Positions 18,144 to 27,579 of a stretch of DNA of 64,000 nt are shown in pieces (within the stretch, counting starts at the first letter, position 1; each line of letters opens with the position of its first letter). The position numbers were made by a program, and so were the translations under genes. The notes beneath the pieces are model-generated. The model had not been told where the DNA came from. It ran no database searches and saw only the letters and a list, made by a program, of their open reading frames with translations. The DNA is taken from assembly GCF_010091925.1 (NCBI RefSeq), contig NZ_WVID01000012.1:62001-126000 (forward strand). The letters are read 5' to 3'. This DNA is from Nostoc sp. B(2019). Lineage in GTDB: Bacteria > Cyanobacteriota > Cyanobacteriia > Cyanobacteriales > Nostocaceae.

Positions 18144-21100
18144 ATGTCACAGGACAAAGAATTAGAAATCCAGATGCAATTTCTGGAAGAAGCAACTGAT
18201 TACTTGAATACGCTAGAAGGGGTATTACTGGAAATCGACACCAGTAACCGCATCGATTTGGATAAAATCAATGCCGCACTCCGAGCCGCCCACTCTATTA
18301 AGGGTGGCGCGGCTATGATGGGATTTCGGGCGCTCAGTGATTTAGCTCACCGTTTGGAAGATTCTTTTAAAGTTTTAAAAACCCGAAAAAATTCCCTAGA
18401 AATTGACACTCAGTTGCAAAGTTTATTGCTATCTGGAGTTGACTGGCTGCGTCAAATAGTGGACTTGCTCTCAGAAGGAAATACTGTTGAAGAACAGTGG
18501 TTGGCAACCTTTTGTTATCCAATTTTTGATGAGCTGCACGATCGCCTAGGCGACCCCACCCCTGAAGACGCCACGACCATGCTTTCACCAGAGGATGGTC
18601 AAGATATCATCCCCTTGCTATTTGAAACAGAAGTAGAAGGCTGTTTGCAGCGCCTAGAATCTGTGTTGGCCGATAGCGAACAGCCTGGTTTACACGAAGA
18701 AGTTGTAGTCATGGCAGCGGAATTAGGCGGTTTGGGGGAAATGCTCCAGTTACCAGCTTTTACCCAGTTGTGTGAGTCAGTAACGCAGCATTTAGAAGCA
18801 GTAACCTCCGATCGCATTCCCGAAATTGCCCAGTTAGCATTAGAAGCGTGGCGGCGATCGCAAGCTTTAGTTCTGACAAATCAACTGGATAATCTACCTA
18901 CAGAAATTGAATTCGGTGGAGTGGCGAATACCTATACTCAATCTGAGTCACTGTCAACAGCCGATACAATAGCCCAGTTCCTCGCCACAGATGTAGCTGA
19001 CACCAATCTCCACGATATAGAAGTAATATCAACAGATGATTTACAACCAGAGCAAACTGAAGAAAATTGGCTAGTAAATGAACCAATTGCTGCCAATTTT
19101 ACTTTTTTGGATACAGATATTGCTAATGATGTGGCTGCTGTCAATATCCCACCAAGCACAATAGTTGCTGAAGAAACTACTACAGATTCCAGATTTGTCG
19201 AACGCAAAGGCGAGTCAATTGGTGTTGGCAAAGAGCGTGACAATCAAGAAAATAACGTTAGAGTTCCCAGCAAACAGCTTGAGCAAATTAATGATTTATT
19301 TGGAGAACTGATCGTCCAACGCAATGGGTTAAACTCGCACTTAGAAAGATTACGCAAACTCGTTCGTCACCTGAACCAGCGAGTACAAGTTCTCGAACGA
19401 GAAAATCAAGAACTTCGTACAGCTTATGACAAAATGGCGACTCAAACCGTAATATCATCTGGTACGTCATCCAATATAGAACATAATTTAGTATCTGAAG
19501 ATAGCTATCAAACACAAGCCGTAAAAAGAGGCTTTGATACCTTAGAAATGGATCGCTATAACGACTTAAACCTGTTATCACAGGAAGTCATGGAAACCAT
19601 TGTTCAGGTACAAGAAGTCACAACTGATATTCAACTTAGCGTTGACGATACAGATCAGATTGCTCGCAAACTTAACAAAACATCGAAACAGTTACAGACA
19701 AAACTCAATCACATTCGGATGCGTCCGCTGTCCGATTTAGTCGAGCGTTTTCCCAGAGCCTTGCGCGATTTAAATGTAGAGTATGGGAAAAATGTACAGC
19801 TAAAACTTGAAGGTGGTAACACCCTAATTGAACGCAGCATTTTGGAGGCTTTGAATGAGCCTTTAATGCACCTGTTAAGGAATGCTTTCGATCATGGTAT
19901 AGAAGAATCTGCGACACGCCGCGCTTTGGGTAAGCAAGAACAAGGATTGATTGAAATTAAAGCTACTCATCACAGCAATCGCACCCTCATTACTATGCGT
20001 GATGATGGTCGGGGCATTTCTCTAGATAAAATTCGCGCTCGTGCTCTAGCGATGGGATTAGATGCTTCTCTACTTGCTAGCGCTAGTGATGAAGAACTAT
20101 TATCACTAATTTTTGAACCAGGTTTTAGCACCTCCGACCAAGTGACAGCATTATCTGGTCGCGGTGTCGGTATGGATGTAGTCCGCAATAATCTCAAACT
20201 GATTCGAGGAGATGTCAAAGTTGATACAGAGTGGGGCGTCGGCACTACCTTTACCCTGTCAGTACCGTTTACACTTTCCGTAGCACGAGTTTTGTTGGTA
20301 GAAATCAACAGGATACTCTTGGCATTTCCCACAGATGTCATTTCGGAAATATTCTTATTCCAAAACGACCGAGTTTTCCCAATGGCGGGTAGTGAAGTCC
20401 TGAATTGGCAAGGAACTATGCTACCGCTAATTCGCCTTGGCCGCTACTTAGAGTTTAATTGCCCACGTTACGATAGCCCAGAGCTAGAGACTCCCCCAGC
20501 GATTAATGCTAGCAGCGTGTTAGTAATCAAAAGCAATAATCAGCCAGTAGCCATACAAGTAGACCGTTGCTGGGGTGAACAGGAAGTTGCTATCCGCCAA
20601 GTCGAGGGAAATATACCTCTACCTGAAGGCTTTAGCAACTGTACGATTCTCGGTGATGGTCGAGTAGTAGCACTAGTTAATACCAACGAGTTGCTGTATT
20701 GGATTGCTACTAATCAGCGTACCCCTAGAAGCAATCAGTTACCGTCAGCCAGGTTAAAGACAGCGTTCCTCATGTTTGAGGATGAAAAAGTACCAGCAAC
20801 CCCTGCTAACCAAAAAGGCACGATTTTGATTGTAGATGACTCGATTAATGTTCGCCGCTTCTTAGCCCTGACTTTGGAAAAAGGAGGGTATCAAGTAGAA
20901 CAAGCGAAAGACGGTCAAGATGCCTTAGAAAAACTTCAGAGTGGTTTGCAAGTCCAGGCGGTGATTTGTGATATTGAAATGCCTCGCCTTGATGGTTATG
21001 GCTTTCTAGATCGTGTAAATACAGACGTTGAGATGAAAAATATTCCCATCGCCATGCTGACCTCTCGTAGCAGTAATAAACATCGGCAACTGGCAATGCA

Positions 21101-21203
21101 ATTAGGTGCGCGAGCCTACTTCTCTAAACCTTACAACGAGCAAGAATTACTCCGAACAATTGATGAAATAATTTGTACTGTAGCCGGAGCAACATCTAAT
21201 TAA
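18144..21203 (+). CDS. Hybrid CheA-type histidine kinase (PixL/HmpE-like)
   Basis: 1019 residues with the full hybrid CheA plan. The Hpt domain is N-terminal with phospho-acceptor His50 (..RAAHSIKGGAAMMG..). A variable acidic linker (about 120-365) contains a weak second Hpt-like region. A dimerisation helix lies at about 370-400. The HATPase is at about 540-720, with N box ..LNEPLMHLLRNAFDHGIE.., ..MRDDGRGIS.. and ..GRGVGMDVV... A CheW-like domain covers about 720-870 and a C-terminal receiver about 892-1010 (..ILIVDDSIN.., ..VICDIEMPRLDG.., ..SKPYN..). It phosphorylates its own receiver and the CheY at 14171. Last gene of the operon. Confidence 0.9.
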   Translation: MSQDKELEIQMQFLEEATDYLNTLEGVLLEIDTSNRIDLDKINAALRAAHSIKGGAAMMGFRALSDLAHRLEDSFKVLKTRKNSLEIDTQLQSLLLSGVDWLRQIVDLLSEGNTVEEQWLATFCYPIFDELHDRLGDPTPEDATTMLSPEDGQDIIPLLFETEVEGCLQRLESVLADSEQPGLHEEVVVMAAELGGLGEMLQLPAFTQLCESVTQHLEAVTSDRIPEIAQLALEAWRRSQALVLTNQLDNLPTEIEFGGVANTYTQSESLSTADTIAQFLATDVADTNLHDIEVISTDDLQPEQTEENWLVNEPIAANFTFLDTDIANDVAAVNIPPSTIVAEETTTDSRFVERKGESIGVGKERDNQENNVRVPSKQLEQINDLFGELIVQRNGLNSHLERLRKLVRHLNQRVQVLERENQELRTAYDKMATQTVISSGTSSNIEHNLVSEDSYQTQAVKRGFDTLEMDRYNDLNLLSQEVMETIVQVQEVTTDIQLSVDDTDQIARKLNKTSKQLQTKLNHIRMRPLSDLVERFPRALRDLNVEYGKNVQLKLEGGNTLIERSILEALNEPLMHLLRNAFDHGIEESATRRALGKQEQGLIEIKATHHSNRTLITMRDDGRGISLDKIRARALAMGLDASLLASASDEELLSLIFEPGFSTSDQVTALSGRGVGMDVVRNNLKLIRGDVKVDTEWGVGTTFTLSVPFTLSVARVLLVEINRILLAFPTDVISEIFLFQNDRVFPMAGSEVLNWQGTMLPLIRLGRYLEFNCPRYDSPELETPPAINASSVLVIKSNNQPVAIQVDRCWGEQEVAIRQVEGNIPLPEGFSNCTILGDGRVVALVNTNELLYWIATNQRTPRSNQLPSARLKTAFLMFEDEKVPATPANQKGTILIVDDSINVRRFLALTLEKGGYQVEQAKDGQDALEKLQSGLQVQAVICDIEMPRLDGYGFLDRVNTDVEMKNIPIAMLTSRSSNKHRQLAMQLGARAYFSKPYNEQELLRTIDEIICTVAGATSN

Positions 21204-21211
21204 ACCTGAGT

Positions 21212-21426
21212 TCGACGGTTAGAAAACGGCAAAAAGCTTGCTAGATATGAAACATGAGAAACTAGGGAGGTGTTGCGATGGCCACACCCACCGCAGGAAT
21301 CGCGCTTGATTGATTGAGAACTGATGGCTGGTTTGGCTGATTACACCTATTTGCCCAAAAAACCGTCGATTGATATTTCCTCAAAAGATGTGGCTGCAAT
21401 ACCTCTTGCCGTTTTCTAACCGTCGA
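21212..21426. mobile_element. MITE-like element with 21-bp perfect terminal inverted repeats
   Basis: TCGACGGTTAGAAAACGGCA(A) at 21212-21232 is the exact reverse complement of 21406-21426. The 215-bp unit lies in the gap after cheA. Its interior has short open stretches but no full gene. One plus-strand stretch (..YLPKKPSIDISS.. in translation) ends with its TAA inside the right repeat, as the C-terminus of a decayed transposase would. No clear target duplication. The element is therefore called from the inverted repeats, and its family is unknown. Confidence 0.6.
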
Positions 21427-21942
21427 GATCACGACGGGCGAATTCGCACCATACTGAAGTGGCTATCTAATAACAACATAACTTGCACAAAGGTTAATTT
21501 TTGAGAGCGATCGCACATTTAACACTTGAAATACATATATATTTACCTTTGGAAGTTTATAGCGACTTCAGTTTTTTAGGAAAACCACCTGTCACTTCGT
21601 TTTCTTCTGTTACAAAGCTTAGTGCTAATCAGGTTACTAGAGAAGAATATCGGTAGATTGCGAAAAGTGATGACTGAAGCACCCGCAGACATTACCGTAG
21701 ACACTGGTTGTGTTCCGGCTGCTAAAATATTTAAATACAAGTAGTATAAAAAAAGCTACTTAGGACAAAAATTGTCTATTTGATCACACAACACCATCAA
21801 CAGATTGTAGAAAAGTACATTCTTTGATCTTGAGGGTGGTGCTAACCTCGATTTTAGGGATGAGATCAGCTTTTATCGGCTAGAGTTTCTATCTTTCAGC
21901 AAACTAAATAATGTATAACAAAATCGCAAGGAGTGCGATGAA
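21427..21942. other. Intergenic gap upstream of the first Ser/Thr kinase
   Basis: About 500 AT-rich bases with no gene seen. It includes the upstream region of the kinase gene at 21943, but no promoter could be assigned. Confidence 0.4.
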
Positions 21943-23172
21943 ATGTCCCAATCTCCTTTAACAAGACCAGAAATAGCTCCCGGAACTCTAATTGATAACC
22001 GCTATATTATCCAAAAACTTTTGGGACAAGGAGGACTGGGACGAACATACTTAGCGTTTGATACTCGTCGTTTTAATGAAGCTTGTGTTCTCAAGGAATT
22101 TGCTCCCATTGGCACAGGAGAAAATGGACTGGAAAAATCCCGCAACTTATTCAAAAGAGAGGCAAAAATCCTCCATCAGCTGCAACATCCTCAAATTCCC
22201 AGGTTCTTAGCTTGCTTTGAAGGAGATGGTCGATTGTTCCTAGTTCAAGAGTATGTTGACGGTAAAACATATTCCAGACTGCTAGGAGAGCTTCAAAGCC
22301 AGGGAAGAACTTTTTCGGAAGAGGAAGTCATACAGTGGTTAAAGAATTTGCTGCCTGTTTTGGAATATGTTCACCACCACAACATCATCCATCGAGATAT
22401 TTCTCCTGACAATATTATGTTGCCTGATGGCAAAGATATGCCAGTACTGATTGATTTTGGTGTAGGTAAGCAAATTGCTGACCTGAATGATGGGAGAAAT
22501 TCTAACCAAGTGACCTTTGTTGGCAAAATGTCCCTTGTAGGCAAAGTTGGATACGCTCCCCGTGAGCAGATTAGCTTAGGTTTGTGTTCTCCCTGTAGTG
22601 ATCTTTATGCCTTGGGGGTAACAACTATCGTGTTACTCACAGGACGAGATCCATCTCTGCTAATGGATCAGTACTCCTTAGAGTGGAAATGGCGTTGCTA
22701 TACCTATGTCAGCGATGCTTTTGCTCAAGTACTTGATCGCATGTTAGCAGATACGCCTAACAAGCGATACCAAACAGCTAGAGAAGTTCTCACCGATTTA
22801 AAGCATCTTGGAGAACTAGAAGTAGAAAGACCTACAGCGTTTGTTCATTTGTCTCCTACCGTACTTATTCCTGAATCTCAGACTACAGCGACAATCCCGC
22901 AGTCTTACAGCCAATCTGGAGAAACAATATTTAGTTTGCCTGCTAGCCCGCAAATTGACCGAATTGAACAACAACCTTCACTCAGCCCAGCCTTTATCAA
23001 ACGTTGTCAGCAAGCGTTAGCTTACCACATCGGGCCAATGGCAAATCTGGTTGTAGAAGAGACATTAGCTCAAAATCCTCACATTTCGTCTTACCAATTT
23101 GTTGAACTCATAGCTAAAGAAATTCCTAACTTTCAAGGAGCTTTTGAGTTAAAAAAAAGCTTACTAACATAG
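21943..23172 (+). CDS. Serine/threonine protein kinase
   Basis: 409 residues. The Hanks-type kinase domain (about 20-290) has the glycine loop ..LLGQGGLGRTYLA.., the ATP lysine Lys51 (..CVLKEF..), the catalytic loop HRDISPDN (Asp152, Asn157) and DFG at 171-173. The catalytic loop has Ile-Ser instead of Leu-Lys, common in cyanobacterial kinases with this N-terminus. No membrane helix. The C-terminal 60 residues after a Pro/Ser-rich linker (about 295-345) form a small helical domain of unknown role. AAGGAG lies nine bases before the ATG. It converges with the heme sensor gene, 43 bp away. Confidence 0.9.
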   Translation: MSQSPLTRPEIAPGTLIDNRYIIQKLLGQGGLGRTYLAFDTRRFNEACVLKEFAPIGTGENGLEKSRNLFKREAKILHQLQHPQIPRFLACFEGDGRLFLVQEYVDGKTYSRLLGELQSQGRTFSEEEVIQWLKNLLPVLEYVHHHNIIHRDISPDNIMLPDGKDMPVLIDFGVGKQIADLNDGRNSNQVTFVGKMSLVGKVGYAPREQISLGLCSPCSDLYALGVTTIVLLTGRDPSLLMDQYSLEWKWRCYTYVSDAFAQVLDRMLADTPNKRYQTAREVLTDLKHLGELEVERPTAFVHLSPTVLIPESQTTATIPQSYSQSGETIFSLPASPQIDRIEQQPSLSPAFIKRCQQALAYHIGPMANLVVEETLAQNPHISSYQFVELIAKEIPNFQGAFELKKSLLT

Positions 23173-23215
23173 TGGATTTAAACCAATAATTAATTGAGAG
23201 ATAGTTTTGAATTTT

Positions 23216-24124
23216 TTAATTTCCCGTATTCCCCTGAGAGCGCTTAATTCTTTTCATTGCCATTTCTAAACTTAATTGCATTCGTTTAAAAGCCTTAGCC
23301 AAATTACCGATTTCATCATTAGAAAACTGCTCAAATTCAACGTCCATGTGTCCTGTACTAACTTCCTCAGCCACACGAGTTATGCGTTTGAGAGGTTTAA
23401 CAACTTGTCGATTCAAGAAAAAGTTAACTAACAAAATAGCTGCTATAAAAACAGTTGAAACAATTAAGATAATTACCAAAGAAGAATAATTGGCTTTGTT
23501 GATAACTTTATTTGCTGGCACTGATATGATCTGAGCACCTATAATGTCATTCAACTTCCACCCAAATCCATTAGCTGTGCCATAAAGAGCAATCATACTT
23601 GGAGGTGCAGCTTCAGGTGTGCTATGACACACTAGGCAGCTTTCCTCACGAATTGGTAACGGACGAGCAATATAAAAGATGTCTCCACCAGGAATTGAGC
23701 GAAAGCCACTCGTTTCTTTGAGGTTTGGTTTCTTTATGAAACTTTCTACAATTTCTGTTTCAAAACTATCAGCTTTATCCCGCAGATTAGTAGGATTTAG
23801 TGTTGCTTCTTTGTAAAAAAAGTCGCGGTAATCCGACGTTTTTCGCAAAATCTCAAAGACTTCCCGTGCTGAGTATGCAGGCACACTTTGCGGCAAAAAC
23901 TTAGTTGCCAGTTTATCAGCTAGCTCAGGATTAACTTGAGTATTGGTATATTTACGAACAGAACTCATGGTTTCCATGAGCATGAGAGCCGTTGAGGCAA
24001 TATCTTGTCTGGCATTCTGCCTGAGCAGAGAAGAAAGAGCCAAACCACTCAAGCTCAAACCGAACACCAGAATTACAAGTAGCAGAATTGTAAATTTTTG
24101 TCTCAAATTCAAATTTTTTAACAT
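23216..24124 (-). CDS. Membrane c-type-heme sensor (DUF3365/Tll0287-like) with HAMP, no output domain
   Basis: 302 residues: TM1 about 11-32; extracytoplasmic domain about 35-208; TM2 about 213-236; HAMP about 236-290; then it stops with a basic tail. The outer domain has a CxxCH heme motif (Cys163, Cys166, His167) in ..EESCLVCHSTPEAAPPSM.., followed by ..GFGWKLNDIIGAQIISVP.., the pattern of the DUF3365/Tll0287-like heme family. Heme attachment would make it a redox or gas sensor. It lacks a kinase or methyl-accepting output, so its partner must be another protein. Neighbouring Ser/Thr kinases are candidates by position only. Confidence 0.8.
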   Translation of the reverse strand: MLKNLNLRQKFTILLLVILVFGLSLSGLALSSLLRQNARQDIASTALMLMETMSSVRKYTNTQVNPELADKLATKFLPQSVPAYSAREVFEILRKTSDYRDFFYKEATLNPTNLRDKADSFETEIVESFIKKPNLKETSGFRSIPGGDIFYIARPLPIREESCLVCHSTPEAAPPSMIALYGTANGFGWKLNDIIGAQIISVPANKVINKANYSSLVIILIVSTVFIAAILLVNFFLNRQVVKPLKRITRVAEEVSTGHMDVEFEQFSNDEIGNLAKAFKRMQLSLEMAMKRIKRSQGNTGN

Positions 24125-24688
24125 AATCCAAAATTACTTACAATTAAAATTACCATCCCCAAACAGGTTTAAAGTCATCGTTTACTCTCATATAAGCAAA
24201 CAACTAAGGTTTTTAGCGAAAGTTTGCGCGTCCGGGTTTCCCAACCTAGGAAACTTTTAAAGACAGCGAAAAGGTATAGTTGAGTTGAAACTATTAGAGT
24301 GTATCTAAAATATAATCTTGATATTCTTGATAATAACAAGATATTTTTACTAACGAAATTGTTTTTCTGGATGTTTGCACAAATAGGAGAAGGAGTCGTC
24401 AAAAAGGGATATCAGGTTGAGCGATCGCCTTCATTTTGACTAACCTTTTTTTGCGATGTCTACCCTCCGGTAACTTCTGCCACCTTAATCCCTCTTGATA
24501 TAGTATTGTTTATTTATGTCCAGCTACTTAATTTGCAAACTATTGTTAAATATTAAAGTTAATGAAAGTATTCTTTAAGTAACTAATTTTCTAAAAGCTA
24601 CAGCAATCTTATTTCAGTTATCAAAAACTTGTGTTGGATGTTCTAATCCAGTGCCAATATAAATATCAGCATTTGGCAAGTATTACTA
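24125..24688. other. Intergenic gap between the heme sensor and the WD40 kinase
   Basis: Divergent promoter region of 564 AT-rich bases with one HIP1-type GCGATCGC near 24421. No gene and no firm regulatory site seen. Confidence 0.4.
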
Positions 24689-26494
24689 ATGGTGTGGAAT
24701 CCAGGAAAGCCTTTATTTGGAGGGCGTTACATTATCGATAGCCAACTAGGCGAAGGGGGAATTGGCATTACTTATCTAGCCAGAAATCAACGGGACGAAC
24801 TGCGAGTGATTAAAACCCTCAAAGAAGAAATCCTTAATCACCCCGCCTGGATACTCCACCGCAATAAATTACGGCAAGACTTCCGCGATGAAGCAGTTAG
24901 GCTTGCTGTGTGTCACCATCCTCATGTAGTGCAAATAGAAACCATCTTCGATGAAGGTAATTTGCCTTGCATGGTGATGGAATATATTAAAGGCGAAGAC
25001 TTAGGCCAGCGTTTGAGGCGGATGGGGGTACTATCAGAAGCAGAAGCGCTGCTGTATGTGCGGCAAATTGGTGACGCTTTGACATTAGTTCATTCTAAAG
25101 GTTTACTGCATAGAGATCTTAAGCCGCGCAACATCATGATCCGCATGGATAAATCAGAAGCAGTGCTGATAGACTTTGGTATTGCCAGAGAATTTATTCC
25201 CAATGTAATCCAAAGGCATACCGCATACCGCACTCCTGGTTTTGCCCCACCTGAACAATATGAATTGGAAGCGCCGCGAGGAGAATACATTGATATCTAT
25301 GCCTTAGCTGCTACCTTGTATAATTTGCTAACCGCAGTTGTGCCAACGAATGCAGATGACAGACGTCAAAACATTCGCCTAGAACCACCACAATATTTCA
25401 ATCCCAAGATTAGCAATAGGGTAAATCAGGCTATTCTGCGCGGCATGGATTTGGAGTCAACATATCGCCCCCAATCTGTACAAGAGTGGTTGGATTTATT
25501 AGATTCTGATATTGGATATGATGTAGCATCAATAACACCTATAGTAGCGATCGCACCCGGATTACAATCCCCCATACCTGTTGTAGTGGAGCAGCCGAAT
25601 TGGCAATGCATACACACCCTTAAAGGCCATTCCAGCATGGTGAATGCGATCGCCATAAGCCCAGATGGGCAACTTCTTGCTAGTGGCAGTAATGACAACA
25701 CTATCAAACTTTGGCAACTGGGAACTGGTAAGCTACTACGTCACCTAGGCCGTTGGTCTTCTGGTCATTCCAGTATGGTTCATTCCGTCGCCTTTAGCCC
25801 TTGTGAACAGCTTCTAGCTAGCGGCAGTTGGGATAATACTATTAAGCTGTGGGACTTAAGTACAGGTAGAGAAAATAGTACTTTTACTGGTCATGCTAAT
25901 TGGGTGAATTCTGTCGCCTTTAGTCCAGATGGCCAGCTTCTAGCTAGCGCCAGTGCTGACTGCACTATCAAACTTTGGCAAGTATACACAAGCAGAGAAA
26001 TTCAAACCCTCACAGGTCATTCCGACTCAGTTTGGTCAGTTGCCTTTAGCCTAGATGGACAAATTCTGGCTAGTAGCAGTGCAGACTACACTATCAAACT
26101 GTGGAACGTATACACAGGCAGAGAAATCCAAACTCTTACAGGTCATTCCTTTTTCGTCAACTGCATCGCTTTCAGTCCCGATGGACAACTTATCGCTAGC
26201 GGCAGTGCGGATTGCACTATCAAACTTTGGCACGTACACACAGGTAGAGAAATTCACACTCTCACAGGTCATTCTAATTCAGTTTGGTCAGTCGCCTTCA
26301 GCCAGAATGGGCAACTTCTAGCTAGTGCCAGTTGGGATAATACGATTAAACTGTGGCACGTAGACACAGGCAGGCAAATCAGCACACTGGCAGGCCATTC
26401 TAATTATGTTAGATCTGTCGCCTTCAGTCCCGATGGACAAACCCTAGTCAGTGGAAGTGATGACGACACCATCAAAATTTGGCGACGGGGGTGA
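24689..26494 (+). CDS. Serine/threonine protein kinase with seven WD40 repeats
   Basis: 601 residues. The kinase domain (about 12-270) has ..LGEGGIGITYLA.., ATP lysine Lys42, HRDLKPRN (Asp143, Asn148) and DFG at 162-164, all intact. A short linker is followed from about 303 by seven WD40 repeats, each ending in a D/N-xTIKLW pattern (the last IKIW), enough for one complete seven-blade propeller. No membrane helix. The propeller probably gathers substrates or partners. Repeats 3-7 are very alike at DNA level, so the array probably grew by recent duplication. The ATG has only a weak ribosome-binding site. Confidence 0.92.
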   Translation: MVWNPGKPLFGGRYIIDSQLGEGGIGITYLARNQRDELRVIKTLKEEILNHPAWILHRNKLRQDFRDEAVRLAVCHHPHVVQIETIFDEGNLPCMVMEYIKGEDLGQRLRRMGVLSEAEALLYVRQIGDALTLVHSKGLLHRDLKPRNIMIRMDKSEAVLIDFGIAREFIPNVIQRHTAYRTPGFAPPEQYELEAPRGEYIDIYALAATLYNLLTAVVPTNADDRRQNIRLEPPQYFNPKISNRVNQAILRGMDLESTYRPQSVQEWLDLLDSDIGYDVASITPIVAIAPGLQSPIPVVVEQPNWQCIHTLKGHSSMVNAIAISPDGQLLASGSNDNTIKLWQLGTGKLLRHLGRWSSGHSSMVHSVAFSPCEQLLASGSWDNTIKLWDLSTGRENSTFTGHANWVNSVAFSPDGQLLASASADCTIKLWQVYTSREIQTLTGHSDSVWSVAFSLDGQILASSSADYTIKLWNVYTGREIQTLTGHSFFVNCIAFSPDGQLIASGSADCTIKLWHVHTGREIHTLTGHSNSVWSVAFSQNGQLLASASWDNTIKLWHVDTGRQISTLAGHSNYVRSVAFSPDGQTLVSGSDDDTIKIWRRG

Positions 26495-26499
26495 TAAAT

Positions 26500-26527
26500 A
26501 ATTCGTAATTCGTAATTCGTAATTCGT
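26500..26527 (+). repeat. Heptanucleotide tandem repeat AATTCGT x4
   Basis: Four perfect AATTCGT units start 6 bp after the WD40-kinase stop codon. This is a typical STRR of heterocystous cyanobacteria, with no gene. Confidence 0.9.
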
Positions 26528-26653
26528 AATTTTGAATTGACATCTCTCTGTGCTTGCTGTGGTTAGTAACTTTTAAACCTACAGATAGACTTGCAATTAT
26601 CCAAAAATTGTCACAATGATGACGATAAACGTTATTGTTGAACAATTAATTTT

Positions 26654-27547
26654 ATGGGCTTTGGTATTGGTGACTTATTCTGGATTTTTCTTCTTCTATC
26701 TTCCTTACAACCTATCTGGCAAAAACGTCAAGTAGAATATCGGCGCTTGCGTGCTTTACAGGAATTCCAGCAAGACCGCAAAAGTCGGGTGATTTTGCTG
26801 ATTCACCGCCAAGAGTCCATTAGTTTACTGGGCATTCCCTTATCGCGCTACATTACCATCGAAGACTCAGAACAGATACTACGAGCAATTCGTCTCACCC
26901 CGCCAGATGTCCCGATTGACCTAATTTTGCATACTCCTGGTGGTTTGGTATTGGCTACAGAACAAATTGCTAGAGCATTAATTCGCCATACCGCAAAAGT
27001 CAGTGTCTTTGTGCCTCACTATGCCATGAGTGGGGGTACAATGCTTGCCCTCGCCTCTGATGAAATTATCATGGATGCCAACGCCGTCTTGGGGCCAGTT
27101 GATCCCCAGTTGGGTAACTATCCAGCAGCAAGTATCCTGAAAGTGGTTGAAGATAAACCTATTGGTGAAATTGACGACCAAACCTTGATTATGGCAGACC
27201 TCTCACGCAAAGCGATTCAGCAGGTACAGCGCTTTGTGCGGACTTTGCTTAAAGACAGTATACCTAAACAAAAGGTTCTGCCAGAAAACATTGAACCGAT
27301 TATCGAAGCCTTGACAACCGGACGTGTCACCCACGATTATCCCATCACTGTTGAAGAGGCTACAGAAATGGGGCTGCCCGTAACTGTCGGACTGCCCCGT
27401 TCTATTTATGAACTTATGGATTTATATCCACAGCCCCAAGGAGGGCGGCCCACCGTCCAGTATATTCCTATGCCTTACAACGATCGCCGCCCAATTTTAC
27501 CCACGCCTAAGGGCAGACCCTTAGAAGAACCAAATCAGAACACTTGA
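26654..27547 (+). CDS. SDH-type membrane serine protease (ClpP/crotonase fold)
   Basis: 297 residues, serine dehydrogenase proteinase (SDH_protease) family, related to SppA/ClpP. An N-terminal hydrophobic helix (about 5-22) anchors it. The oxyanion region ..LILHTPGGLVLATEQIARAL.. precedes the probable nucleophile Ser126 in ..PHYAMSGGTMLALASDEI.., followed by ..NAVLGPVDPQLG... The C-terminal tail is Pro-rich. Such proteins are assumed to degrade membrane-proximal peptides. The true substrate is unknown, and the catalytic lysine/histidine could not be assigned by eye. Confidence 0.85.
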   Translation: MGFGIGDLFWIFLLLSSLQPIWQKRQVEYRRLRALQEFQQDRKSRVILLIHRQESISLLGIPLSRYITIEDSEQILRAIRLTPPDVPIDLILHTPGGLVLATEQIARALIRHTAKVSVFVPHYAMSGGTMLALASDEIIMDANAVLGPVDPQLGNYPAASILKVVEDKPIGEIDDQTLIMADLSRKAIQQVQRFVRTLLKDSIPKQKVLPENIEPIIEALTTGRVTHDYPITVEEATEMGLPVTVGLPRSIYELMDLYPQPQGGRPTVQYIPMPYNDRRPILPTPKGRPLEEPNQNT

Positions 27548-27579
27548 AACTTCAGAGTTAGTAATTGCTCAAGTAATGC

